Assembly: GCA_039818165.1 (NCBI GenBank)
Contig: JBCBUL010000002.1
Location: forward strand, 124,001-188,000
Length of the DNA stretch: 64,000 bases
Direction of reading: 5' to 3'
DNA from: UBA5336 sp039818165
GTDB lineage: Bacteria; Pseudomonadota; Alphaproteobacteria; Caulobacterales; Hyphomonadaceae
Shown one piece after another: positions 41,297 to 50,903 of the stretch. Both the position numbers and the translations under genes were made by a program. The notes beneath the pieces were generated by a model. That model was not told the DNA's origin and did not search any database. It saw nothing but the letters and a program-made list of their open reading frames with translations. Every line of letters begins with the position of its first letter. Positions within the stretch are counted from its first letter, which is position 1.

Positions 41297-42577
41297 ATGC
41301 GGCGCGTTGTCGTTACGGGAATTGGATTGGTCACACCCCTGGCCAATGGGCGCGAGGCCACGTGGTCACGCCTGATTGAGGGGCGCTCGGGCGCCGGTCC
41401 GATCGATCAATTTGATACCTCTAATGTGCCCTGCAAGATCGCATTCCAGGTCCCTTGGGTCAGCGGTCGCGGCGGCGGCGAAGGCGATCCCCAAGCCTTT
41501 GATCCCGACGCAGTTGCCAGCGCCAAGGAACGCCGCCGGATAGACGAGTTCATCCTCTATGCCATGGCGGCCGCCGATGAGGCCGTCGCAGATTCAGGAT
41601 GGGCCCCGGAAGACACCGAAGCGCGCGAGCGGACGGGTGTGATGATCGGGTCCGGCATTGGCGGCCTCCAATCCATCTATGACACGTCGATCACCCTGCA
41701 CGAGCAAGGCGCCCGGCGTGTCAGCCCCTTCTTTATTCCATCGGCACTGATCAACCTTGCTTCTGGCCAGGTCTCAATCCGCCACGGGTTCAAGGGTCCG
41801 AACCACGCCGTGGTGACAGCTTGCGCCACTGGCGCCCATGCGATCGGGGACTCAGCTCGCCTTATTCAGGCCGGGGATGCGGATGTCATGCTTGCAGGCG
41901 GCGCCGAAGCCGTGATATGCGAGCTCGGCATTGCTGGCTTCTGCGCCGCAAAAGCCATGTCGACCAACTTCAACGACGCGCCGGAAAAGGCCTCCCGCCC
42001 CTACGACAAGGACCGTGATGGCTTTGTCATGGGCGAGGGCGCAGGCGTTCTGGTGCTGGAAGAGTATGAGCACGCCAAAGCGCGCGGCGCTCAGATCTAC
42101 TGCGAAGTCGCAGGTTATGGCCTGACAGGCGATGCCTATCACATCACCGCGCCAGCCGAGGGCAGCGAAGGTGGCTACCGCGCCATGAAAATGGCCATGG
42201 GGCATTCAGGCCTCGCCCCGGAAGACATCGATTACGTAAACGCGCACGGGACGTCGACGCCAAAAGGTGACGAAGGCGAAGTGGCCGCCGTTGAACGCCT
42301 GTTCGGTGACCATTCGAAGAACCTTTCCCTGTCCTCCACCAAGTCTGCGATCGGGCATTTGCTGGGCGCGGCAGGAGCTGCCGAAGCCGCGTTCTGTGCC
42401 CTGGCGATCCGCGACCAAGTCATGCCGCCCACCCTCAATCTCGATAATCCGAGTGTTGAAACAGAGATTGATCTGATCCCGAACACTGCCAAAAAGGCTC
42501 AGGTGCGCGGTGTGGTGTCGAATTCCTTCGGATTTGGCGGCACAAACGCCTCGCTGGTCATGAAGGCTGTCGATTAA
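41297..42577 (+). CDS. fabF: 3-oxoacyl-ACP synthase II
   Basis: Condensing enzyme of fatty-acid elongation, 426 residues. The thiolase-fold Cys-His-His triad is visible: Cys in VVTACATGAHAIGD, His in YVNAHGTSTPKGDEGE, and His in STKSAIGHLLGAAGA. It starts MRRVVVTGIGLVTPLANGRE and ends SNSFGFGGTNASLVM. GGGAGG lies six bases before the ATG. Confidence 0.97.
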   Translation: MRRVVVTGIGLVTPLANGREATWSRLIEGRSGAGPIDQFDTSNVPCKIAFQVPWVSGRGGGEGDPQAFDPDAVASAKERRRIDEFILYAMAAADEAVADSGWAPEDTEARERTGVMIGSGIGGLQSIYDTSITLHEQGARRVSPFFIPSALINLASGQVSIRHGFKGPNHAVVTACATGAHAIGDSARLIQAGDADVMLAGGAEAVICELGIAGFCAAKAMSTNFNDAPEKASRPYDKDRDGFVMGEGAGVLVLEEYEHAKARGAQIYCEVAGYGLTGDAYHITAPAEGSEGGYRAMKMAMGHSGLAPEDIDYVNAHGTSTPKGDEGEVAAVERLFGDHSKNLSLSSTKSAIGHLLGAAGAAEAAFCALAIRDQVMPPTLNLDNPSVETEIDLIPNTAKKAQVRGVVSNSFGFGGTNASLVMKAVD

Positions 42578-42615
42578 GCTCTCGGCTGGGGTGGGGGACA
42601 GTACAGGAGTCGTCC

Positions 42616-43635
42616 ATGCTGAAGGCCTTGGGATCCCTCTTTACTGTAGTTCTGCTGCTGGCTGTCGCTGGCGCCGTGGCGGGGTATCTGTGGTTTCAGG
42701 GCAAAGTCGATCAGCCCGGGCCGCTTACAGAAGATGCTGTGTTTGAAGTCTCTCCGGGCGAAACCCTGATCGGTGTTGCGGCCCGGGCCGAGGCGGATGG
42801 GATTATCTCAGACGACATGCTCCTCAGGGTGCATGCCCGCCTCAACAGCCAGGAAACAGCCATCAAAACCGGCGAATTTCCCGTTCCGGCAGGCGCGTCC
42901 CTCGCCGAATTTCTGGACATCCTCGTCGAAGGCGACGTGATCCAATACACCATAACCCTGCCCGAAGGCCTCACCACGGCCCAGATTGCAGAACGGATCG
43001 CATCCGATGAACGCCTGACCGGCGATATGCCGGACCCTTTGCCTGGCGAAGGCACGCTGCTGCCAGAAACCTATTCGTTCACGTCCAGAACCAGCAAATC
43101 AGTCCTCATCAACCGGATGGCGACTGCCCAGACTCGCCTCGTGGAGGATCTTTGGCCAACCCGCACCGACGGACTACCACTGGCCACGCCGGAGGAGGCA
43201 CTCATCCTCGCAAGCATTGTCCAGAAGGAGTCGGCTGGGCAGGACGAATACGGCAATGTCGCCAGCGTTTTCATCAATCGGCTTGAACGGGGCATGCGCC
43301 TGGAAACCGATGTTTCGGTCCATTACGGCGTGAATGGCGGAGAACCGCTTTTCAATTCCCGGGGCCAGCGACGCACGCTTTATCGCTCCGAACTCGACCG
43401 TGATACGCCTTACAACACCTATACGCGCGAAGGCTTGCCGCCGACCCCGATCGCCAATGCCGGAGCGGGCGCGATCCGCGCTGTGCTGAACCCGCCCGAG
43501 ACCGACTATATTTTCTTTGTCGCCAGCGGACAGGGCGGATCAGTGTTCACGACAAACTACCGGGACCATCAACGTGCCGTAGAAGACTATCGGGCCTTTG
43601 AACGCGCTGAAATCGCCCGGGAGCGCGCGAACTGA
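42616..43635 (+). CDS. mltG: Endolytic transglycosylase MltG
   Basis: A membrane-anchored murein-cleaving enzyme of 339 residues that sets glycan strand length. An N-terminal helix (LFTVVLLLAVAGAVAGYLWF) is followed by a LysM-like region (FEVSPGETLIGVAARAEADG) and the YceG domain. That domain holds the catalytic glutamate in LASIVQKESAGQDEYGNVASVFINRL and the LQTD-like LETDVSVHYG. GLPPTPIANAG and the end VFTTNYRDHQRAV are typical. Its stop overlaps the yicC start by one base. Confidence 0.94.
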   Translation: MLKALGSLFTVVLLLAVAGAVAGYLWFQGKVDQPGPLTEDAVFEVSPGETLIGVAARAEADGIISDDMLLRVHARLNSQETAIKTGEFPVPAGASLAEFLDILVEGDVIQYTITLPEGLTTAQIAERIASDERLTGDMPDPLPGEGTLLPETYSFTSRTSKSVLINRMATAQTRLVEDLWPTRTDGLPLATPEEALILASIVQKESAGQDEYGNVASVFINRLERGMRLETDVSVHYGVNGGEPLFNSRGQRRTLYRSELDRDTPYNTYTREGLPPTPIANAGAGAIRAVLNPPETDYIFFVASGQGGSVFTTNYRDHQRAVEDYRAFERAEIARERAN

Positions 43636-44534
43636 TGGCAGCCCCCTTGATGTCCATGACAGGGTTTGGCGCAGGCCGCGGCGATGCGGACTGGGGAAGC
43701 TGGAGCGTCGAGGTAAAATCCGTCAACGGCAAAAGCCTCGATGTGCGAGTGAATACGCCGCCCGGATTCGATGCACTTGAGAGGCACGCCAAGTCCGAGG
43801 CAGCCAAACGCTTCAAACGGGGCAATATTCAGGTGGCGGTCCGGATTGAGCCGTCCGAAGGCCAGTCAAGCGCGCAGGTGAATGAAGCGCTGCTGGACCA
43901 GCTGATCAGTATCGCAAAGTCGCACAAGGAAGGCCCAATGGGGCGGCTGGGGCATGAATCCATGGCGGCGCTCCTGAATGTGCGCGGCGTCGTTGAAGTG
44001 TCTTCGGTAGACCTTCGCGCGCTGGCGGGCGAAGAAGGCGTGGTTGAAGCGCTCAAACGCGGCGTGGTCGATGCCCTTGAGGCCCTTGCCCAATCCCGCC
44101 GAAGCGAGGGCCAGGCCCAGACGACGCTCTTCTCAGACTTGCTCTCGGACTTCCGTCGAACGCTCGACATCTGCAAATCTGCCGCTTTGGCCCAGCCCGG
44201 CCTCCTCAAGACACGGCTGGAAACCCAGCTCGCAGAATTGGACGCAATCGACAAAGTCGACGCCGAAAGGCTCGCGGCAGAGATAGCGCTGAGCGCGGCA
44301 AAGGCAGACGTGCGCGAAGAGTTGGACAGGCTCAGCGCACATTTTGATTCCGCCCAGACCATGTTGGACTCCGGCGTCCCCATTGGCCGGCAACTGGAAT
44401 TTCTCAGCCAGGAAATTGGCCGGGAAGCCAATACGCTGTGTTCGAAATCAGCATCCATCGAATTGACGAATGCAGGCCTGACGCTCAAAGCCCTGAATGA
44501 TCAGTTCAAGGAGCAGGCTGCGAATGTCGAATAG
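43635..44534 (+). CDS. yicC: YicC family endoribonuclease
   Basis: A 299-residue protein. The YicC N-terminus is SMTGFGAGRGDADWGSWSVEVKSVNGKSLDVRVNTP, and the DUF1732 C-terminus is DVREELDRLSAHFDSAQTMLDSGVPIGRQLEFLSQEIGREANTLCSKS. E. coli YicC is an endoribonuclease acting on small RNAs. It is coupled to mltG (TGATG) and overlaps gmk by 11 bases, the conserved order in alphaproteobacteria. Confidence 0.93.
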   Translation: MAAPLMSMTGFGAGRGDADWGSWSVEVKSVNGKSLDVRVNTPPGFDALERHAKSEAAKRFKRGNIQVAVRIEPSEGQSSAQVNEALLDQLISIAKSHKEGPMGRLGHESMAALLNVRGVVEVSSVDLRALAGEEGVVEALKRGVVDALEALAQSRRSEGQAQTTLFSDLLSDFRRTLDICKSAALAQPGLLKTRLETQLAELDAIDKVDAERLAAEIALSAAKADVREELDRLSAHFDSAQTMLDSGVPIGRQLEFLSQEIGREANTLCSKSASIELTNAGLTLKALNDQFKEQAANVE

Positions 44535-45162
44535 GAACTCCCAGAGACGCGGCTTGATGCTGGTTATCTCGTCGCCGTCGGGCGCCGGCAAGACCTCGCT
44601 CTCGCGCGCGCTCATGGAGGAGTTCAAAGAGGTCGTCCTATCTGTTTCGGCAACGACCCGGGATCCGCGCCCCAATGAAGTCGACGGCGTCGACTATTTC
44701 TTCAAATCCCGCAGCGCATTTCAGGACATGATCGCCAAGGGCGAATTCCTCGAGTGGGCGCACGTCTTCGACAAGTATTACGGCACACCGCGCGCGAACA
44801 CAGAAGCCAAACTGGATGACGGCAAAGACGTGATCTTTGATGTCGATTGGCAAGGCGCAGACGCACTCCACGACCAGATGCCAAACGATGTGGTTTCGGT
44901 TTTTGTCCTGCCGCCATCGATAGACGCGCTCCAAAAACGTTTGGCCAAACGTGAGGGATCAACGCCCGAAACCGTGGCCCGCCGCATGGCCGATGCCGAG
45001 AAGGAAATCCGCCATTGGCGCCGGTATGACTATTGTATCGTGAACGATGACTTCGATTCCGCCTACGCTGTCCTGCGCCGCATTCTGTTGACAGAGCGCA
45101 TGAAACGCCTGCGCCAGAGACACCTGGATGACCATGTCCGAACGCTGCTCGGCGAGGGATGA
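44524..45162 (+). CDS. gmk: Guanylate kinase
   Basis: Phosphorylates GMP to GDP. The 212-residue enzyme has the P-loop VISSPSGAGKTSLSRALM, the GMP-binding VSATTRDPRPNEVDGVDYFF, and DVDWQGADALHDQMP. The ATG at 44524 has an AGGAG site nine bases upstream and gives the normal N-terminus. It is the last gene of the fab-mltG-yicC-gmk run and overlaps the LLM oxidoreductase (ATGA). Confidence 0.96.
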   Translation: MSNRNSQRRGLMLVISSPSGAGKTSLSRALMEEFKEVVLSVSATTRDPRPNEVDGVDYFFKSRSAFQDMIAKGEFLEWAHVFDKYYGTPRANTEAKLDDGKDVIFDVDWQGADALHDQMPNDVVSVFVLPPSIDALQKRLAKREGSTPETVARRMADAEKEIRHWRRYDYCIVNDDFDSAYAVLRRILLTERMKRLRQRHLDDHVRTLLGEG

Positions 45163-46190
45163 ACTCCGTGAAGCCGATCTTGTCGGTGCTCGATCCGTCA
45201 CCGATCTTTGAAGGGCGGACAGCAGCTGCCGCGCTGGAGGAAACGCGGGAATTGGCCATCGCCTGCGATGCCCTGGGGTATTCCAGCTATTGGGTTCAGG
45301 AACACCACAACACGCCCTGTTTTGCATCCGTTGCGCCCGAGATTCTGATCGCTGATCTGGCCGCGCGAACCAAACGCATCACACTTGGTGCCGGCGGTGT
45401 GATGCTGCCGAACTACTCACCTCTCAAAATCGCCGAGCAATTCTCAACGCTCTCAGCGCTTCACCCCGGACGGATCGAACTCGGCGTCGGACGGGCCACC
45501 GGAGCAGATCCACGCGCTTCGGCCGCCTTGTTGGGCCCGGGCGCAGACAGCTTTCCTAGAATGCTGCGCCTGCTGATGGACTGGCTGTTGGATTCCTCTG
45601 GCGAAGCACCTCTTGGTGAAGACCATCGCGCCCATGGAATACATGCGCGTCCGTCGGCCCCGAAAGTGCCCCTGTGGGCGCTGGTTTCGTCGCCAGAGGC
45701 GGCTGCATTTGCAGGCGCGATGGGTTTGCGCATCGCCTTTGCAGACTTTTTGGCACCGGGCGGGGCTCCTTTGGCCATCGCAGCTTACCGCCAGGCGTTT
45801 TCGCCATCGCAATTTGCTGAGACACCCTACGCCGCCATCGCCTTTGTTGGACTGGCAGCATCAACCGAAGACCAGGCTCACCGCGAAGCATCACCTGCGG
45901 CAGCGTGGAACATCCTGCGATCTGCCGGCCGCTTTGCACCGTTTCCGGGAAAAATTCTGGCCGATGCCATCCTAAATCGCATGGAGACCAGCGCAGTGAC
46001 GGCAGCGCGCAGCCGGGCAATCGTTGGAACGCCCGGCAGGGTGGCCGGAGAAATCCAGGAGCGATGCCAAGCCGCGCAAGCCGAGGAAGCCTTCGTGCTG
46101 ACCATTGCAGAAAACATATCAGCGCGGATCGCGTCTTACACGATGATCGCAGATGCCATGGGTGTCCAAGAGAGCATCCGCGCCATTTAG
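45159..46190 (+). CDS. LLM-class flavin-dependent oxidoreductase
   Basis: A 343-residue luciferase-like monooxygenase-fold protein of the MsnO8 group. It begins LSVLDPSPIFEGRTAAAALEETRELAIACDALGYSSYWVQEHHNTP. ITLGAGGVMLPNYSPLKIAEQFSTLSALHPGRIELGVGRATG is the usual FMN-binding core, and the end is VGTPGRVAGEIQERCQAAQAEE. It is translationally coupled to gmk. The substrate is unknown. Confidence 0.9.
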   Translation: MNSVKPILSVLDPSPIFEGRTAAAALEETRELAIACDALGYSSYWVQEHHNTPCFASVAPEILIADLAARTKRITLGAGGVMLPNYSPLKIAEQFSTLSALHPGRIELGVGRATGADPRASAALLGPGADSFPRMLRLLMDWLLDSSGEAPLGEDHRAHGIHARPSAPKVPLWALVSSPEAAAFAGAMGLRIAFADFLAPGGAPLAIAAYRQAFSPSQFAETPYAAIAFVGLAASTEDQAHREASPAAAWNILRSAGRFAPFPGKILADAILNRMETSAVTAARSRAIVGTPGRVAGEIQERCQAAQAEEAFVLTIAENISARIASYTMIADAMGVQESIRAI

Positions 46191-46203
46191 ACCGGCGCCG
46201 TCT

Positions 46204-46818
46204 TTAGCCCGAGAAACCCATTTCCTTCATACGCGCATACCAGGCGCCAAGGTGCTCATGCTCCTTATGGGGTGCCCACTGCATCACGCGGCAGAAACCG
46301 CAGGTGATGAAGGTCGTAATGTCTGCGATCGAGAATCGACCCGCCGCGACGAACTCGTTCTCTGCCAAGTGAGCATCAAGCCGCTCAACGAACTTCTTCG
46401 CATTACGCTCGCTCTTCTGGGCCGTTTCCGCTGATTGGGGGTTTTCCAGCGGCGCCATGGCGGGATGGGCATTCCGGAACCAGCCTGCGAATTGGACGAA
46501 GAACATAAGCTCGACCTGGCGGTCCCACATCTCGATTTGGGCTTTCTCCAGCGGCGTTTCTCCCATCAGGTTTGGCTCGGGCCATAGCGCTTCGAAATAG
46601 GTGCAGATGGCACGGCTCTCGGTCAGGGTTGTCCCATCATCCAGAACCAGGGCGGGCACTTTCGCAAACGGGCTTATCGCGCGGTATTCCGGCGCTTTAT
46701 GCTGTTGGGCCATGATATCGACCGTTTCGAGTTCAACAGCATCCAGCTTGCCTTTGGCGCGCAGGAAATAGACGACGCGGTCAGGATTTGGCGCCTTCGG
46801 CGATTGATAGAGTTTCAT
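46204..46818 (-). CDS. Glutathione S-transferase family protein
   Basis: A 204-residue two-domain GST. The thioredoxin-fold N-terminus starts MKLYQSPKAPNPDRVVYFLRAKG, followed by the glutathione-binding SPFAKVPALVLDDGTTLTESRAICTYFEALWP. An all-helical C-terminal domain follows. The start motif is closest to the class in which Ser at position 6 (or a neighbouring residue) activates glutathione. It probably detoxifies an electrophile, but the substrate is not evident. It is downstream of the TonB-dependent receptor on the same strand, 28 bases away. Confidence 0.9.
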   Translation of the reverse strand: MKLYQSPKAPNPDRVVYFLRAKGKLDAVELETVDIMAQQHKAPEYRAISPFAKVPALVLDDGTTLTESRAICTYFEALWPEPNLMGETPLEKAQIEMWDRQVELMFFVQFAGWFRNAHPAMAPLENPQSAETAQKSERNAKKFVERLDAHLAENEFVAAGRFSIADITTFITCGFCRVMQWAPHKEHEHLGAWYARMKEMGFSG

Positions 46819-46846
46819 GGTGCGTGCTCCCGGTTTGGCTGGGCGC

Positions 46847-49006
46847 TTATTCGAAGCGCGCCCTTATGCCGACTGTTGCATTCAAAGGCTCACCGGGGAA
46901 GTAGCGCTCATTGCCAAACGCGAAATCAGCCCGGTCCGCATAGCGCTCATCGGTGAGGTTTCGCACGATGAGAAAAGCCTCCAACGCGTCCGTCAGTTCA
47001 TACGCCGCGCGCGCGTGCAGCACGGTATGCCCCGGATAGTCCCGTGTGCCGGCCGGGTTGGTAACGTACTCGCCGATATACTCTGCCGTGAGGCTGGCCG
47101 ACAGTTTGTCTGTCGGTGCCCAGCTTAGTGTCGCGTCGGCGAGCCACTCCGGCGCCGTGTCGATCGGTGATCCGCTGCGGATTGTGTTCGAGGCGCTGCC
47201 CGTGATCCGGTCAAAGGCGTAGTCCTGGTCTGACCAGCTGAGCTGTCCTGTAACATCCAGTGTTTCAGAGAGCCCCCATGCGAAGGCCGCTTCGATGCCG
47301 GCGTGCTCCGTCGCGCCGAACGGAACGTTCAGGCCATCGCTGTCGCGGAAGAAGAAATTGTCTTTCTCCTGCCAATAGGCGGCGACATCAAAAACAAGGC
47401 GATTTTCAAACACGCTGCCGCGCGCGCCGATCTCGATGGAATCGAGGGTTTCCACCTCGACTTCTCCGGGAACTTGCAGGCTTTGCAGGCGGTACAAATC
47501 GCTGGCCTGGGGTGCACGCTCGCCGCGCGCATAATTGGCGTAATAACTGACATCGCCCGCATCCCAGATGATGCCGGCCTTCGGCGTCAGCAGGTCGAAA
47601 CTGTCCGTACGGTCCGGAGAGACCTGAAAACGGCCAAATGTGCCCGCGGGAATGTTGGTCGTGTAATCGTAGTGGTGCGTCTCCGCACGCAGGCCGAACA
47701 AGGTGGTGATGGTGTCAGTCAGCGCCCATTCCACTTCGCCCCAAAGGGCTGCCACGCGCGTGTCGACGTCATAATCGTAATGCGCGCCTTCGGGAAACCG
47801 GGCGTCGCCGGGGAAGAAGCCGAACGGGCCCGTTTGGGTTTCGATCAGATATCCTGAGGCGAAATCCGTATCGAGGCCAAAGCGAACACCCACGGCGCCA
47901 TCGGTATAGGGAGCATATCGGAGCATCGCGCCAACCGCGTCATGTCCATTCTCCTCGATCCCGGGATAGGGCAGGAAGTGGAGGTTGAACTCCATCTCCT
48001 GGGTGCGGGCAAAGGGGATTATCGTCAGTTCGCCATTGCCAAGCTCGCCGGTAATGCGCAGATGCGCGCGCGCGCTGAAGGCATCGCGAAACGCTTCGGG
48101 ATTGGCATTTGTCGTGGCGAAGTCTCTGTCCTCATAGGCATCGTTGCCCTGGAGGAAGCCTGCCGTTTCCTGATTGAGGTTGGAGACCGAAAGGAACGGC
48201 TCGACGGTCCAGTTTCCCAGGTCATGAAAACCGTTCAATGTCAGCTTCTGCTGCTGCAAGCCGGTATTGTCACGCCAGCCCACCTCATCCTGCAGGCTCA
48301 GCGCAGCGCGAAGGCCACCCTCAGTGTTTGCAACGAAATCGCCGCGATAACGGTTCAGGCTCGAATAGGATGCCGTGACATCCAGAGCACGCTCGCCTTC
48401 CGGCTCGGCCTGGATGACATTGATCAGGCCATGCACCGCGTTTGAGCCATAGCGCGCGCTGCCCGGCCCACGCACAACTTCGATGGCGCCGGCGGTTTCG
48501 TGGTGCAGTTCGAACAGGCCATTCACATTGCCGAACGCTGGCGAGCGGACCGGCACGCCATTTTCGAGGATCAGGAAGCTCCCCTGCCCTGCGCCGCCCG
48601 TGAGCACGGGCGAACGGATCGCGATGAGATGCTCCTGGCCGGAATTGGTGTGGATATTCACGCCGGGCAGCGTGTTGAGGATTTCGGCGGGGTGGTCGGC
48701 GCGGGTCGATGTGACAGTTTCTTCGCCAAGTATCGAAACAGATCCGGGGTCCCCAATGTATCGATCCCCAACCACTTCCACGACGCTGAGATCAAGTCTG
48801 CCGGAGTGGCACAACACGATAATCGTTTGTTCGACGCCATTCTCGTCGACATAGGTCTGGCCGTTCTGCTCCATGCAGGCCTGCAGACCTGCGCGAGATC
48901 GACTGTCTTCCGATTGCGCATCGACTTGTGCGAAAGCTGTTCCGGATGCCGCACACAGAACGGCACCAACCGATGTCCAAGACTTCAAGGAATTATCCTC
49001 CAACAA
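46847..49006 (-). CDS. TonB-dependent outer-membrane receptor
   Basis: A 719-residue receptor. A signal sequence (SVGAVLCAASGTAFA) and about 60 extra residues with two cysteines precede the plug domain. The plug is visible as ILNTLPGVNIHTNSGQEHLIAIRSPV, GSFLILENGVPVRSPAFGNVNGLFELH and GAIEVVRGPGSARYGSNAVHGLINVI. The beta-barrel follows and ends with a phenylalanine (NATVGIRARFE, second to last position Phe). ILVRNLTDERYADRA near the end is typical. VVEVVGDR near residue 75 could be the TonB box. It overlaps the upstream nucleoside transporter by 14 bases, which suggests nucleosides or related compounds as cargo. Confidence 0.93.
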   Translation of the reverse strand: MLEDNSLKSWTSVGAVLCAASGTAFAQVDAQSEDSRSRAGLQACMEQNGQTYVDENGVEQTIIVLCHSGRLDLSVVEVVGDRYIGDPGSVSILGEETVTSTRADHPAEILNTLPGVNIHTNSGQEHLIAIRSPVLTGGAGQGSFLILENGVPVRSPAFGNVNGLFELHHETAGAIEVVRGPGSARYGSNAVHGLINVIQAEPEGERALDVTASYSSLNRYRGDFVANTEGGLRAALSLQDEVGWRDNTGLQQQKLTLNGFHDLGNWTVEPFLSVSNLNQETAGFLQGNDAYEDRDFATTNANPEAFRDAFSARAHLRITGELGNGELTIIPFARTQEMEFNLHFLPYPGIEENGHDAVGAMLRYAPYTDGAVGVRFGLDTDFASGYLIETQTGPFGFFPGDARFPEGAHYDYDVDTRVAALWGEVEWALTDTITTLFGLRAETHHYDYTTNIPAGTFGRFQVSPDRTDSFDLLTPKAGIIWDAGDVSYYANYARGERAPQASDLYRLQSLQVPGEVEVETLDSIEIGARGSVFENRLVFDVAAYWQEKDNFFFRDSDGLNVPFGATEHAGIEAAFAWGLSETLDVTGQLSWSDQDYAFDRITGSASNTIRSGSPIDTAPEWLADATLSWAPTDKLSASLTAEYIGEYVTNPAGTRDYPGHTVLHARAAYELTDALEAFLIVRNLTDERYADRADFAFGNERYFPGEPLNATVGIRARFE

Positions 49007-50297
49007 ACAGGTTCACCGGCAATGCGCCGACGACGGCGCCCGAGAGACATGTGGCGAGGGTTCCCGCAATCAATGTCTTCCAGGCCAGTTGGAGGAAAGT
49101 TTCACGCCGGTCAGGTTGAATAATCGTTAAGCCGCCAATCAGGATGCCCATGGAGCCGAAATTGGCAAAGCCGCAAATGGCGTGGGCTGTGATGATGCGG
49201 GTGCGCGCGCTCATCTCGCTGTCGGGTACCTGCGCAAGTTCGAGGAAGGCGACAAACTCAGTGAGCACGGTCTTGATCCCCATCAGGGATCCGGACCGAG
49301 CGGCTTCTTCCCAAGGCACGCCGATCATGTACATCAGCGGCGCAAAGATCCAGCCGAGCACCATCTGTATGGAGAGCGGTGTGGCTTCACCGTTCACATC
49401 AATCCGGAATGGCAACGCCGTAAAAATCGCATTCAAGAGATAGAGCAAAGCCAGCGCCGCGATCAGCATGGTGGCAATGTTCAGCACAATCTTGAGGCCG
49501 TCAGACGCTCCGGTGGCGAACGCATCCATGGTGGATTCGTATTCGAAATCCGGCTCGTGGGTGCGCTCGGCCTTATCGGTCTCTTCCGGAATGATTGTCA
49601 GCGCCAGAGCGACCGCAGCAGGCGCCGCAATGATTGAAGCGGTCAGCAGTTGCGCCAGGGGATTGGTCATGACGCCTTCGAGGAAGGTCACGTAAATGAT
49701 CAGCACACTGCCGGCGATGGTCGCGAACCCGGTCGTCATCAGGATGAAGAGTTCTGAGCGGGTCATGCCCTTGATGTAAGGTTTCACCAGAACCGGTGCT
49801 TCGGTCATGCCCATGAAAACATTGGCCGAGACCGCCAGCGAGGTCGCCCCGCCAATGCCCATGCCGCGCCGGAAAATCACGGCAAACCCTTTGGTGACCC
49901 AGCGGAGAATCCGCCAGTGCCACAGCATGGCGCTGAGGGCAGCCACGACGATGACGATGGGCAGGATCTGGAAGAAAAAGGCTGGCGGCGGCGTCTCACC
50001 GGGCACGACTGTTGGGTTCTGGGCGAACACAGTGTTGTCGCCCACATAACCGAAGACAAAGCCCGTGCCTGCGCGGGTGGCGTTTTCCAACGCATCGACA
50101 ATAATATTCGCCTTGAAAAGCGTGTCGCGGACGGGCGGCACGGCAAACAGGAGCAGCGCAAAGGCAAATTGCAGAGCCACGGCGCCAAGGACAATCTTCC
50201 AGGGAAAGGCGCGGCGGTTTTCAGACAGGCCCCAGGCAATCGCAAAGATCACGGCCATCCCAATCAGGGCCCGCGCATTGTCCCAACCCCATTCCAT
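48993..50297 (-). CDS. nupC: Concentrative nucleoside transporter (NupC/CNT family)
   Basis: A 434-residue inner-membrane symporter. It has the CNT blocks GATSLAVSANVFMGMTEAPVLVKPYIKGMTRSELFILMTTGFATIAGSVLIIY and GSLMGIKTVLTEFVAFLEL, and ALSAMLWHWRIL. The AHAICGFANFGSMGI segment is conserved near the C-terminus. It imports nucleosides with Na+ or H+. The ATG at 50297 is backed by GGAG six bases upstream; the frame extends to 50381 with no homology. It overlaps the TonB receptor gene, so outer- and inner-membrane uptake appear to be coupled. Confidence 0.93.
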   Translation of the reverse strand: MEWGWDNARALIGMAVIFAIAWGLSENRRAFPWKIVLGAVALQFAFALLLFAVPPVRDTLFKANIIVDALENATRAGTGFVFGYVGDNTVFAQNPTVVPGETPPPAFFFQILPIVIVVAALSAMLWHWRILRWVTKGFAVIFRRGMGIGGATSLAVSANVFMGMTEAPVLVKPYIKGMTRSELFILMTTGFATIAGSVLIIYVTFLEGVMTNPLAQLLTASIIAAPAAVALALTIIPEETDKAERTHEPDFEYESTMDAFATGASDGLKIVLNIATMLIAALALLYLLNAIFTALPFRIDVNGEATPLSIQMVLGWIFAPLMYMIGVPWEEAARSGSLMGIKTVLTEFVAFLELAQVPDSEMSARTRIITAHAICGFANFGSMGILIGGLTIIQPDRRETFLQLAWKTLIAGTLATCLSGAVVGALPVNLFVGG

Positions 50298-50394
50298 AGG
50301 CCACTCCGCTTTCTGGCTCACCTCAAGAAAACGGACTAGCCCGCACCAAAGGTCCGGGCCAGTCCTGATTTCACTCAACAACAGTCAGCGGACG

Positions 50395-50769
50395 CTATGC
50401 GCCCATCTTGCAGACGCAGATCTTGTGACCGTCGGGGTCTCGGAAATAGGCGCCATAGAAGAAATTCGGCACGCGCTCTCCGGGTGGGCCATCATCGGTG
50501 GCGCCCAGTTCGATAGCCCTGGCATAGACCTTGTCGACCGTTTCCCGGTCAGGCGCTCCCAGGGCGGCCATAACGCCATTTCCGCAGGTCGCTTCCTTTT
50601 CATCATAAGGGCCGCCAATGGCGAGCATGGGCTGGCCCTGGCCTGCGCTATAGAAATACAGCCGCTCATTGTCGAAGACCCGTTTCACGCCCAGCGTGGG
50701 CATCAGCGCATCATAGAATTCAAGCGCCTTGGCTGTGTCGTTCGAACCCAGGGTGACATAGGCGAGCAT
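50395..50769 (-). CDS. VOC family protein (glyoxalase/bleomycin-resistance fold)
   Basis: A 124-residue protein. The VOC pattern is MLAYVTLGSNDTAKALEFYDALMPTLGVKRV at the start, AIGGPYDEKEATCGNGVMAALGAPDRETVDKVYARAIELGATDDGPPGER in the middle, and YFRDPDGHKICVCKMG at the end. These proteins bind a metal with His and Glu and act on diverse small molecules. GGGAGGT before the ATG at 50769 fixes the start. Substrate unknown. Confidence 0.9.
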   Translation of the reverse strand: MLAYVTLGSNDTAKALEFYDALMPTLGVKRVFDNERLYFYSAGQGQPMLAIGGPYDEKEATCGNGVMAALGAPDRETVDKVYARAIELGATDDGPPGERVPNFFYGAYFRDPDGHKICVCKMGA

Positions 50770-50903
50770 GGGGACCTCCCGTTTTTTCGTGTCGCTGGGA
50801 GCGAACGTGCACCACTCAGGCGCCTGCGCCAAGCGCTTCTTCTTGACGTTGACGTTAGCGGAGGCTTCATGGGCTGAAATTCAAAGCTCCCGGAGGATTC
50901 CCC

